This document shows, piece by piece, positions 17,523-25,271 of a DNA stretch of 64,000 nt. The position numbers were made by a program, and so were the translations under genes. Numbering within the stretch: the stretch's first letter is position 1; each line of letters starts with the position of its first letter. Origin of the DNA: Pseudomonas sp. Leaf58 (GTDB lineage: Bacteria; Pseudomonadota; Gammaproteobacteria; Pseudomonadales; Pseudomonadaceae); the NCBI RefSeq assembly GCF_003627215.1, contig NZ_CP032677.1, positions 372,001 through 436,000 of the forward strand, read 5' to 3'. Under the pieces are notes generated by a model. The model was not told the origin of the DNA, searched no databases, and was given only the letters and a program-made list of their open reading frames with translations.

Positions 17523-20213
17523 TCAGGCCACCGGGCCACGCGGGTAGCGCTTCAGCCGTTCGGCCAGTTCGCGCCCTGGGATCGGCCGGTCGAACAGGTA
17601 GCCCTGGCCCACGTCGCAGCGGTGCCGGCGCAGGAACGCCAACTGCGCCGGCGTCTCGATACCTTCGGCCACCACCTTCAGCTTGAGGTTGTGGGCCATG
17701 GCCACCACCGCTGAAGTGATTTCCATGTCGTCCTGGTTATCCGGGATTTCGTTGATGAAGCTGCGGTCGATCTTGAGGATGTCGATCGGAAACTTCTTCA
17801 GGTAGCTCAGCGACGAATAACCGGTACCAAAGTCGTCCATGGCCAGGGTCAGGCCCAAGGCCTTCAGCTCGTCGAGTTGGCGGTGGGTGTCTTCGGTGGC
17901 TTCCAGCAGCAGGCCCTCGGTCAGTTCCAGCTCCAGCAAATGCGGGGGCAGAGCTTCTTCCTTGATGATCGAGCTGATCGAGGCCACCAGGTCCGGGTCG
18001 GAGAACTGCTTGGGCGACAGGTTGATGGCCACGTGCAGGTTGCCCATGCCGGCTTCGCGCAGCTCCAGGCTCATGCGGCATGACTGGCGTACCACCCACT
18101 TGCCAATCGGGATGATCAGGCCGGTTTCCTCGGCCACGCTGATGAACTGGTCCGGGCGGATCATGCCGCGCTCGGGGTGGTTCCAGCGTAGCAGCGCTTC
18201 CAGGCCCAGCAGGCGGCCGCTGCGCAGGCACAGCTTGGGCTGGTAAAACACCTCCAGCTCGTTCTGGGTCAGGGCGCGGCGCAGGTTGTTTTCGACAAAC
18301 AGCTTGTAGCTGGCTTCGGCATTGAGCACTTCGGTAAACACCTGCACCTGGTGCTTGCCGTTGGCCTTGGCCTTGTGCAGCGCCAAGCCGGCGTTTTTCA
18401 TCAGGCTGGCCGGGTTGGCGCCGTGCAACGGCGCGTAGGCCAAGCCTACCGAGGCGGTGACGTTGATCAGCTGATTATCGACGAACATCGGTTTGTCGAG
18501 GGTACGCAGCAATTGCTGGGCGACGCCCTGGCCATCTTCCAGGCTGGTGTCGTCGAGCAACACGGCAAACTCGTTGCTGGCAAAGCGCGCCAGGATACCG
18601 CCGGTGTGCAGGCTGTTGCGCAGGCGCCGGGCCAGGCTGATCAGCAACTTGTCGCCGGTCTGGTGGCCGAGGCTGTCGTTGATGCGCTTGAAGTTGTCGA
18701 TGTCCACCAGCAACAGGCACATCGAATTCTCGCCATCGCGGGCAAAGCGCTCGTCCAGGCTGCGGATGAACGCCGGGCGGTTGCCCAGGTTGGTCAGGTT
18801 GTCGGTGTACGCCAGGCGCTCGATGCGCTGCTGGGCCAGCTTGGTCTGGGTGACATCCTCGTAGATGCCGATGTAGTGGGTCAGCTCGCGGTTGTCGCCG
18901 TAGACCTTGGAAATCGACAACTGGCCCCAGTAGGGTTCGAGGTTCTTGCGTCGGCTCTTGAACTCGCCCTGCCAGCTATTGCCCATAGCCAGGCTGGACG
19001 GCGAATCGAACAGCAATTCGCTGAGGTTCTCTAGCGCCGGCAGCTCGCCCAGGTGACGGCCTTGAACTTCCTCGGTGCTGTACTGGGTGATGGCGGTAAA
19101 GCTTGGGTTGACGTATTCCACCACGCCGTCGCGGTTGACCAGCAGGAAGGCGCTGGCGCTCTGCTCGACTGCACGCTGGAACAGGTGCAAAGCGCTGGCT
19201 GCGGTACGCCGGTTGTGGTTGGTGATGACTTGGGCAAACTGGTCGGCCAGCTCGCCGGCAAAGGCAATTTCGTCTGACTGCCAGGCCCGTGCCTGGCCGG
19301 TCTGCTCCAGGCACAGCACGCCGACCACTTGGCCGTCGACGCGGATACTGGCATCGAGCATGGCTTTGTTTTCTGGGCGCAGGCTTTGCGCCAGGGCGCG
19401 GGTGCGCGGGTCATGGCCGGCATTGTGGGCGTCGATGGCGCGGCTGGCATGCAGCGCATCCAGGTAGTCGGGGAAGCGGCTGGCATCAATAGCTTGGGGC
19501 TGGCGGTGTACCTGTGCGTCCCGGTACCAGGCGGTGATGGGTTCCAGGCGCTGCTCTTCGAGGTGCCAGATACTGGCGCTGTCGACCTTGTAGATTTCGC
19601 AGGCGCTCTGGGTAATCAGTTGGGCGGCCTCCAGCAGTGAGTTCCCAGAGCTATAGCGCTGGCGCGCGAGGCGCAAGATCAGGTCTTGCTGGCTGCGTAC
19701 CCGCTCCAGGTGCTCGAGTTGTTCCTGTTGTGCGCGCTGGTTCAGTTGCAACGCCAGTTGCAGCCGGTTGTTGCGCGATTCCAGGGCACTGGCATCGGCC
19801 TCGCCGGTATCGTCGGGCTGGTCGTCGAGCACGCTCAGGTAGCCACGCAACAGCTGGCGGCTGTGCTGCTTGTAAGCCTCACCGGCCTCCAGCAGGCGTA
19901 GTGACGCATTGGGTGTGTGCAAGGTGTAGCGCACGCGGTAGTAGCCGCGCTGGGTCAGTTGCAGCTGAATCTCGTCGTGCAGCCGGTAGCGGGCCTCGGG
20001 CTCCATCAGGCTGGCGTAGGGTGCGTCTACCAGGGCGCACAGGTCAGCGGCTTGCAGGCCGAACTGGCGTTCGCAGGCTGGGTCCAGGTAGAGCATGGCC
20101 CAGGTGGCTTCGTTGAGCCGTTCGAAACGCAGCATGCCGAGCCGCGAGGGCACGGGTAACGGCGTGACGACCTCGGCCGCCACACGGCTGGCGGCATCGG
20201 TTTGGCTTTTCAT
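17523..20213 (-). CDS. dipA: Cyclic-di-GMP phosphodiesterase DipA
   Basis: The 896-residue multidomain protein reads PAS (about 20-140), GAF (about 200-345), PAS (about 350-465), GGDEF (about 480-630) and EAL (about 645-890). The GGDEF signature is degenerate, RFASNEF, so cyclase activity is unlikely. The EAL site is intact: LGLEALLRW, ELTEGLLLE, MDDFGTGYSS and KIDRSFI. The same architecture and ASNEF variant mark DipA, the dispersion-induced phosphodiesterase of P. aeruginosa, which also lies between aceF and msrA. No membrane segment is seen, so it is cytoplasmic. I prefer ATG at 20213 to an in-frame TTG at 20264. Confidence 0.9.
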   Translation of the reverse strand: MKSQTDAASRVAAEVVTPLPVPSRLGMLRFERLNEATWAMLYLDPACERQFGLQAADLCALVDAPYASLMEPEARYRLHDEIQLQLTQRGYYRVRYTLHTPNASLRLLEAGEAYKQHSRQLLRGYLSVLDDQPDDTGEADASALESRNNRLQLALQLNQRAQQEQLEHLERVRSQQDLILRLARQRYSSGNSLLEAAQLITQSACEIYKVDSASIWHLEEQRLEPITAWYRDAQVHRQPQAIDASRFPDYLDALHASRAIDAHNAGHDPRTRALAQSLRPENKAMLDASIRVDGQVVGVLCLEQTGQARAWQSDEIAFAGELADQFAQVITNHNRRTAASALHLFQRAVEQSASAFLLVNRDGVVEYVNPSFTAITQYSTEEVQGRHLGELPALENLSELLFDSPSSLAMGNSWQGEFKSRRKNLEPYWGQLSISKVYGDNRELTHYIGIYEDVTQTKLAQQRIERLAYTDNLTNLGNRPAFIRSLDERFARDGENSMCLLLVDIDNFKRINDSLGHQTGDKLLISLARRLRNSLHTGGILARFASNEFAVLLDDTSLEDGQGVAQQLLRTLDKPMFVDNQLINVTASVGLAYAPLHGANPASLMKNAGLALHKAKANGKHQVQVFTEVLNAEASYKLFVENNLRRALTQNELEVFYQPKLCLRSGRLLGLEALLRWNHPERGMIRPDQFISVAEETGLIIPIGKWVVRQSCRMSLELREAGMGNLHVAINLSPKQFSDPDLVASISSIIKEEALPPHLLELELTEGLLLEATEDTHRQLDELKALGLTLAMDDFGTGYSSLSYLKKFPIDILKIDRSFINEIPDNQDDMEITSAVVAMAHNLKLKVVAEGIETPAQLAFLRRHRCDVGQGYLFDRPIPGRELAERLKRYPRGPVA

Positions 20214-20380
20214 CGAAGACTCGCTTGAAGAGGGAACGCGGCCTTGGGGCGGCGAATCTGGCAAGGTTGCATCATGTCCTGGGGGCTGGCAAGCAGCCGT
20301 GTGTGATGCTGTGTACGGGTTATCGGCTGTCTGGTCGGAATCTGAAGTTTGCCTGGAGATTTTGGGGCCGCTTTGCGGCC

Positions 20381-20466
20381 TGTGGGAGCGGGTTTACCCG
20401 CGAACACCGGCGTAGCCGGTGCCATGTACCGAGTTGGAATCTTCGCGGGTGAACCCGCTCCCACAG
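20381..20466. repeat. REP element pair (inverted)
   Basis: TGTGGGAGCGGGTTTACCCG and CTTCGCGGGTGAACCCGCTC flank ACCGGCGTAGCCGGTGCCAT, itself a small hairpin. This composite form recurs almost unchanged at 28221-28307. Confidence 0.9.
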
Positions 20467-20496
20467 ATGGGCGCAGCCCTCCCAAAATATCCAGGC

Positions 20497-20523
20497 AAAA
20501 AAAAGCCCCGCCAATCGACGGGG
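20497..20523 (-). terminator. Rho-independent terminator of aceEF
   Basis: On the minus strand CCCCG and CGGGG arms form a stem followed by GC and eight T. It lies about 65 nt past the aceF stop. Confidence 0.85.
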
Positions 20524-20556
20524 TTGAGGTACGAGCGTGGCAGCTCGAAAAGGGTA

Positions 20557-20579
20557 CTGCCCCTCGCCAGGAGGGGCAG
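20557..20579 (-). terminator. Hairpin just after aceF
   Basis: CTGCCCCTC and GAGGGGCAG form a 9-bp stem with a short loop, 10 nt after the aceF stop. It lacks a T-run and may protect the 3' end ahead of the terminator at 20497-20523. Confidence 0.6.
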
Positions 20580-20588
20580 TGGGCTGCC

Positions 20589-22229
20589 TTACAGCAGCAT
20601 GGTGCGGATATCGCCCAGCACGTCGCCCAGGCGCTTGGTGAAGCGCGCGGCGGCAGCGCCGTTGATCACACGGTGATCGTAGGACAGCGACAGCGGCAGC
20701 ATCAGCTTCGGCTGGAAGGCCTTGCCATCCCAGACCGGCTGCATGGTTGCCTTGGACACACCGAGGATCGCCACCTCTGGCGCGTTGACGATCGGCGTGA
20801 AGCCGGTGCCGCCAATGTGGCCGAGGCTGGAGATGGTGAAGCAAGCGCCTTGCATCTCATCAGCCGACAGCTTCTTGGTGCGGGCTTTTTCAGCCAGCGC
20901 AGCCGCTTCGGCAGCCAGCTGCAGCAGGCTCTTCTGGTCGACGTTTTTGATCACAGGGACCAGCAGGCCGTCCGGGGTGTCCACGGCAAAGCCAATGTTC
21001 ACGTACTTCTTGCGGATGATGGCCTTGCCGCTTGGCGCCAGCGAGCTGTTGAAGTCCGGCAGTTCCTTGAGCAGGAAGGCGCAGGCCTTGAGCAGCAGTG
21101 GCAGCACGGTCAGCTTGACGCCAGCCTTCTCGGCCACGGCCTTCTGCGCTACGCGGAAGGCTTCCAGCTCGGTGATGTCGGCGGAGTCGAACTGGGTCAC
21201 GTGCGGCACGTTCAGCCAGCTGCGGTGCAGGTTGGCAGCACCGACCTGCATCAGGCGGGTCAGGGCCACTTCTTCCACTTCACCGAACTTGCTGAAGTCC
21301 ACGGCAGGGATCGGCGGGATGCCAGCGCCGCCAGTTGCGCCGGCGGCTGCCGGCGCTTCCTTGGCCTTTTGCATCATCGCCTTGACGTAGACCTGCACGT
21401 CTTCTTTCAGGATGCGGCCGTGCGGGCCGGACGCGGCAACCGCGCCCAGGTCAACACCGAATTCACGGGCCAGCTGACGTACCGCTGGGCCAGCGTGAAC
21501 CTTGGCGTTGCTGCCAGCAGCCGGCGCAGTAGCAACCGGTGCAGGGGCAGCAGCAGCCGGGGCGGCAGCGGCAGGTGCGGCGGCTGGGGCAGCCTCAGCC
21601 TTGGCTGGTGCAGCAGCGGCAGGTGCCGGGGCGGCAGCAGGCGCTGCGCCAGCGACTTTCAGCTTGAAGATCAGGTCGCCAGTGCCAACTTCGTCTTCCA
21701 GCTTGCACAGTACTTCTTCGACCACGCCGGCGGCCGGCGACGGGATTTCCATGGAGGCCTTGTCGGACTCCAGGGTAATCAGCGACTGGTCAGCCTCGAC
21801 GGTATCGCCGACTTTAACCAGCACTTCGATGATCTTGGCCTTGCCCGACGAGCCGATGTCCGGCACGTGGATGTCCTGCACGCTGGCGGCAGCCGGGGCT
21901 GCGGCCGGAGCAGGGGCAGCTTCGGCGGCCGGGGCCGGTGCAGCAGCCTGGGCAGGCGCGGCGGCGGCTGCCGGAGCCTCAGGCGCCGCAGCGGCGCCCT
22001 CGACTTCCAGTACCAACAGTTCGTCGCCTTCTTTCAGGCGGTCGCCCAGCTTGACCTTCAGCTCTTTGACGATACCGGCCTTGGGGGCCGGGATCTCCAT
22101 GGAGGCCTTGTCGGACTCCAGGGTCAGCAGGCTCTGGTCAGCCTCGATACGGTCACCGACCTTGACGAACAGCTCGATGATTTCACCTTCACCGCTGCCG
22201 ATGTCAGGTACGCGAATGAGTTCGCTCAC
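20589..22229 (-). CDS. aceF: Pyruvate dehydrogenase E2, dihydrolipoamide acetyltransferase
   Basis: The 546-residue E2 core protein carries two lipoyl domains (lipoyl Lys in TLESDKASMEIP at about residues 41 and 159). They are joined by Ala/Pro-rich flexible linkers, with an E1/E3-binding domain at about 245-282 (AVRQLAREFGVDL) and a C-terminal acetyltransferase domain. The catalytic motif is DHRVING, His about 519. Asn replaces the usual Asp of HxxxDG, as I recall for the Azotobacter vinelandii E2, so it is probably functional. The enzyme transfers acetyl groups to CoA. It lies 13 nt after aceE in one operon. Confidence 0.97.
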   Translation of the reverse strand: MSELIRVPDIGSGEGEIIELFVKVGDRIEADQSLLTLESDKASMEIPAPKAGIVKELKVKLGDRLKEGDELLVLEVEGAAAAPEAPAAAAAPAQAAAPAPAAEAAPAPAAAPAAASVQDIHVPDIGSSGKAKIIEVLVKVGDTVEADQSLITLESDKASMEIPSPAAGVVEEVLCKLEDEVGTGDLIFKLKVAGAAPAAAPAPAAAAPAKAEAAPAAAPAAAAPAAAAPAPVATAPAAGSNAKVHAGPAVRQLAREFGVDLGAVAASGPHGRILKEDVQVYVKAMMQKAKEAPAAAGATGGAGIPPIPAVDFSKFGEVEEVALTRLMQVGAANLHRSWLNVPHVTQFDSADITELEAFRVAQKAVAEKAGVKLTVLPLLLKACAFLLKELPDFNSSLAPSGKAIIRKKYVNIGFAVDTPDGLLVPVIKNVDQKSLLQLAAEAAALAEKARTKKLSADEMQGACFTISSLGHIGGTGFTPIVNAPEVAILGVSKATMQPVWDGKAFQPKLMLPLSLSYDHRVINGAAAARFTKRLGDVLGDIRTMLL

Positions 22230-22242
22230 TTAAAAATACTCC

Positions 22243-24888
22243 TCAGCAGTCCAGTGGGTTGCGCTTGTCCGGGTCGATGCCGAACTTGACGATGGCGTCA
22301 GCCACAACCTTGGGTTCGATCTCGCCACGGTCAGCCAGGGCTTCCAGGGCAGCCAGCACCACGAAGTGGCGGTCGACTTCGAAGAAGTGACGCAGCTTCT
22401 TGCGGCTGTCGCTGCGACCGTAACCGTCGGTACCCAGGACTTTGAACTCTTTGCTCGGTACCCACTGGCGAATCTGCTCGGCGAACAGCTTCATGTAGTC
22501 GGTAGAGGCGATGACCGGGCCTTTGCGACCGTTCAGGCACTGCTCGACGTAAGTCTGCTGTGGCTTCTGGCCAGGCTTCAGGCGGTTGGCGCGTTCTACG
22601 GCCAGGCCGTCGCGACGCAGTTCGTTGAAGCTGGTGACGCTCCACACGTCGGCACCGACGTTGAACTCTTCACGCAGGATCTTCGCGGCTTCGCGGACTT
22701 CGCGCAGGATGGTGCCGGAGCCCATCAGCTGTACGTGGTGCGCGGCTTCGCGGGTGTCTTCTTCCAGCAGGTACATGCCCTTGATGATGCCTTCCTCGAC
22801 ACCGGCCGGCATGGCTGGCTGCTGGTAGGATTCGTTCATCACGGTGATGTAGTAGAAGATGTCCTGTTGCTCTTCGGTCATCTTCTTCATGCCGTCCTGA
22901 ATGATCACCGCCAGCTCGTAGCCGTAGGTTGGATCGTAGGTGCGGCAGTTAGGGATGGTACCGGCCATCATGTGGCTGTGACCGTCTTCGTGTTGCAGGC
23001 CTTCACCGTTGAGGGTGGTACGGCCGGCAGTACCGCCGATCAGGAAGCCACGGGTGCGGCTGTCGCCTGCGGCCCAGGCCAAGTCGCCAATGCGCTGGAA
23101 ACCGAACATCGAGTAGAAGATGTAGAACGGCAGCATCGGCTGGTTGTGGCAGCTGTACGAGGTACCGGCAGCGATGAACGACGACATGGCGCCGGCTTCG
23201 TTGATGCCTTCCTCGAGGATCTGGCCCTTCTTGTCTTCGCGGTAGAACATCACCTGGTCTTTATCGACTGGCTCGTAGAGCTGGCCGACCGACGAGTAGA
23301 TGCCCAGCTGGCGGAACATGCCTTCCATACCGAAGGTACGGGCTTCGTCCGGGATGATCGGGACGATGCGCTGGCCGATTTCCTTGTCCTTGACCAGCTG
23401 CGCCAGGATACGCACGAAGGCCATGGTGGTGGAAATTTCACGGTCGCCCGAGCCGTCCAGGATCGCTTTCAGCGTTTCCAGTGGCGGTGTTGGGATGCTG
23501 AAGCTCTTGGCACGGCGTTGCGGTACGAAGCCACCCAGGGCTGCGCGGCGCTCGGCCAGGTACTTGGCTTCGGCAGAACCTTCTTCTGGCTTGAAGAACG
23601 GCAGGTTCTCCAGGTCGGCATCCTTGACTGGGATGTCGAAGCGGTCACGGAAGTGACGCAGGCTGTCGACGTCGACCTTCTTGGTGTTGTGTGCGGTGTT
23701 CTTGGCTTCGCCAGCACCGGTGCCATAACCCTTGATGGTCTTGGCCAGGATGACGGTTGGCTGCTCTTTGTGGTTAACAGCCTGGTGGTACGCCGCGTAG
23801 ACCTTGTACGGGTCGTGGCCGCCACGGTTGAGCTTCCAGATCTCTTCGTCGGACAGGTCTTCGACCATGGCCTTGAGCTCTGGGGTGTTGAAGAAGTTTT
23901 CACGCACGTATGCGCCGTCTTTGGCTTTGTAGTTCTGGTATTCGCCGTCGATGACTTCGTCCATGCGGCGCTGCAGGGCACCGTTGGTGTCCTTGGCCAG
24001 CAGTGGGTCCCAGAAGCGGCCCCAAACGACCTTGTTGACGTTCCAGCCACCGCCACGGAACACACCTTCGAGTTCCTGGATGATCTTGCCGTTGCCGCGA
24101 ACCGGGCCGTCGAGGCGCTGCAGGTTGCAGTTGATGACGAAGATCAGGTTGTCCAGCTTCTCGCGGCCGGCCAGGGCGATTGCGCCCAGGGATTCCGGCT
24201 CGTCGCACTCGCCGTCGCCCATGAAGCACCAGACTTTTTGCTTGCCGGCCGGGATGTAGCCGCGAGCTTCCAGGTACTTCATGAAGCGTGCCTGGTAGAT
24301 GGCCTGGATTGGGCCCAGACCCATCGATACGGTCGGGAACTGCCAGAAGTCAGGCATCAGCCATGGGTGCGGGTACGAAGACAGGCCGTTGCCGTCCACT
24401 TCCTGACGGAAGTTGTTCATCTGGTCTTCGTTGATGCGGCCTTCCATGAAGGCACGGGCGTAGACGCCTGGCGAAGCGTGGCCCTGGAAGAAGATCAGGT
24501 CGCCGCCGTGTTCTTCGGTCGGGGCCTGGAAGAAGTAGTTGAAGCCGATGTCGTACAGGGTGGCGCTGGAGGCGAAGCTGGAGATGTGTCCGCCCAGGTC
24601 CGAGTCTTTCAGGTTGGTGCGCATGACCATGGCCAGGGCGTTCCAACGCACCATCGAGCGAATGCGGCGTTCCATGAACAGGTCGCCAGGCATGCGTGCT
24701 TCGTGGGTGACAGGGATAGTGTTGCGGTATGGCGTGGTGATGGCATACGGCAGCTGGGAGCCACTACGGGTGGCCAGCTCGCCCATACGGGTCATCAGGT
24801 AATGAGCGCGGTCTTCGCCTTCTTTGTCGAGGACCGACTCCAGGGCATCCAGCCATTCCTGGGTTTCGATTGGATCGAGGTCTTGCAT
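22243..24888 (-). CDS. aceE: Pyruvate dehydrogenase E1 component, homodimeric
   Basis: The 881-residue thiamine-diphosphate enzyme decarboxylates pyruvate and acetylates the E2 lipoyl group. The ThDP/Mg motif is GDGECDEPE, running to VINCNLQ (about 226-257). EELTE-type N-terminal helices and the conserved HGGDLIFFQGHASPGVYAR (about 123-141) match the homodimeric AceE type of gamma-proteobacteria. Length is close to E. coli AceE. GGAGCAAGCC precedes the ATG at 24888. The upstream region carries two TGTAGT-N3-ACTACA-like operators, which suggests control by a GntR-family repressor. Confidence 0.97.
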   Translation of the reverse strand: MQDLDPIETQEWLDALESVLDKEGEDRAHYLMTRMGELATRSGSQLPYAITTPYRNTIPVTHEARMPGDLFMERRIRSMVRWNALAMVMRTNLKDSDLGGHISSFASSATLYDIGFNYFFQAPTEEHGGDLIFFQGHASPGVYARAFMEGRINEDQMNNFRQEVDGNGLSSYPHPWLMPDFWQFPTVSMGLGPIQAIYQARFMKYLEARGYIPAGKQKVWCFMGDGECDEPESLGAIALAGREKLDNLIFVINCNLQRLDGPVRGNGKIIQELEGVFRGGGWNVNKVVWGRFWDPLLAKDTNGALQRRMDEVIDGEYQNYKAKDGAYVRENFFNTPELKAMVEDLSDEEIWKLNRGGHDPYKVYAAYHQAVNHKEQPTVILAKTIKGYGTGAGEAKNTAHNTKKVDVDSLRHFRDRFDIPVKDADLENLPFFKPEEGSAEAKYLAERRAALGGFVPQRRAKSFSIPTPPLETLKAILDGSGDREISTTMAFVRILAQLVKDKEIGQRIVPIIPDEARTFGMEGMFRQLGIYSSVGQLYEPVDKDQVMFYREDKKGQILEEGINEAGAMSSFIAAGTSYSCHNQPMLPFYIFYSMFGFQRIGDLAWAAGDSRTRGFLIGGTAGRTTLNGEGLQHEDGHSHMMAGTIPNCRTYDPTYGYELAVIIQDGMKKMTEEQQDIFYYITVMNESYQQPAMPAGVEEGIIKGMYLLEEDTREAAHHVQLMGSGTILREVREAAKILREEFNVGADVWSVTSFNELRRDGLAVERANRLKPGQKPQQTYVEQCLNGRKGPVIASTDYMKLFAEQIRQWVPSKEFKVLGTDGYGRSDSRKKLRHFFEVDRHFVVLAALEALADRGEIEPKVVADAIVKFGIDPDKRNPLDC

Positions 24889-24997
24889 GGCTTGCTCCAG
24901 GGCGGAAAGGCAACCAGAATCGATTGCCTGAGATTGCGACTGGCCTTATGGGCAGACGTCGTGAATTCTTGGATTACCGGGGTGTCCTCCGGCGCCG

Positions 24998-25012
24998 TGT
25001 AGTTTTACTACA
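24998..25012. promoter_or_regulatory. Operator candidate 1 of aceEF
   Basis: TGTAGT-TTT-ACTACA is a perfect 6-3-6 inverted repeat about 110 bp before the aceE ATG. The layout (6-bp arms, 3-bp spacer) resembles FadR/PdhR-type GntR sites. Confidence 0.6.
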
Positions 25013-25049
25013 TTTGCTCCGGCATTTCATGCTTTTGCGCGCCATGGGT

Positions 25050-25064
25050 AGTAGTAATACTACA
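25050..25064. promoter_or_regulatory. Operator candidate 2 of aceEF
   Basis: AGTAGT-AAT-ACTACA matches the first site with one mismatch. The two centres are 52 bp apart, about five helical turns, which would allow cooperative binding. Confidence 0.55.
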
Positions 25065-25271
25065 CAAATGCGACGTTTGGTCGCACCTTGGCTTGTGAGG
25101 AAAAACGTTCATGTTGGTTGGCAGCATGTCGCAAACAGGTGGTTCTTGATGTTTTTTGCCAATGAATTGGATGTTTAAGCTATTTCCAACTTTTGTACGA
25201 CAGTCCAACCGTGGTCCGGCATCCCCTTGACCGCTTTTTTACCTCTATTTCACGCCGATCAAGGATAGACC

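Larger units (their letters stand above)
20214..20588. other. Intergenic region between dipA and aceF
   Basis: This 375-nt gap holds the dipA promoter on its left side, a REP pair (20381-20466) and two hairpins that end aceF transcription. I see no open reading frame of its own. Confidence 0.7.
24889..25271. other. Divergent promoter region aceE / glnE
   Basis: This 383-nt gap separates divergent aceE and glnE. The aceE-proximal half holds two operator-like repeats (24998-25012 and 25050-25064). The glnE-proximal half is AT-richer, with TTGACC at 25227 as a weak -35 candidate. I saw no convincing gene here; a 66-aa minus-strand frame lacks a ribosome site and typical codon use. Confidence 0.7.

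Noticed and set aside
20381..20466. Short inverted repeats that could suggest a CRISPR array or insertion-sequence ends
   Set aside because: They are REP elements found at about a dozen places; there is no regular spacing, no spacer series, and no transposase gene.
20349..22289. A 646-aa plus-strand frame rich in Gly, Arg and Ser opposite aceF
   Set aside because: Its repeats are the complement of the Ala/Pro-rich linkers of aceF; no independent coding evidence.
22366..25002. An 878-aa open frame antisense to aceE
   Set aside because: A shadow of the strongly conserved aceE codons with no known domain.
25008..25208. A possible 66-aa gene in the aceE/glnE promoter region
   Set aside because: No ribosome site, unusual codon use, and it overlaps the operator repeats; more likely regulatory DNA.
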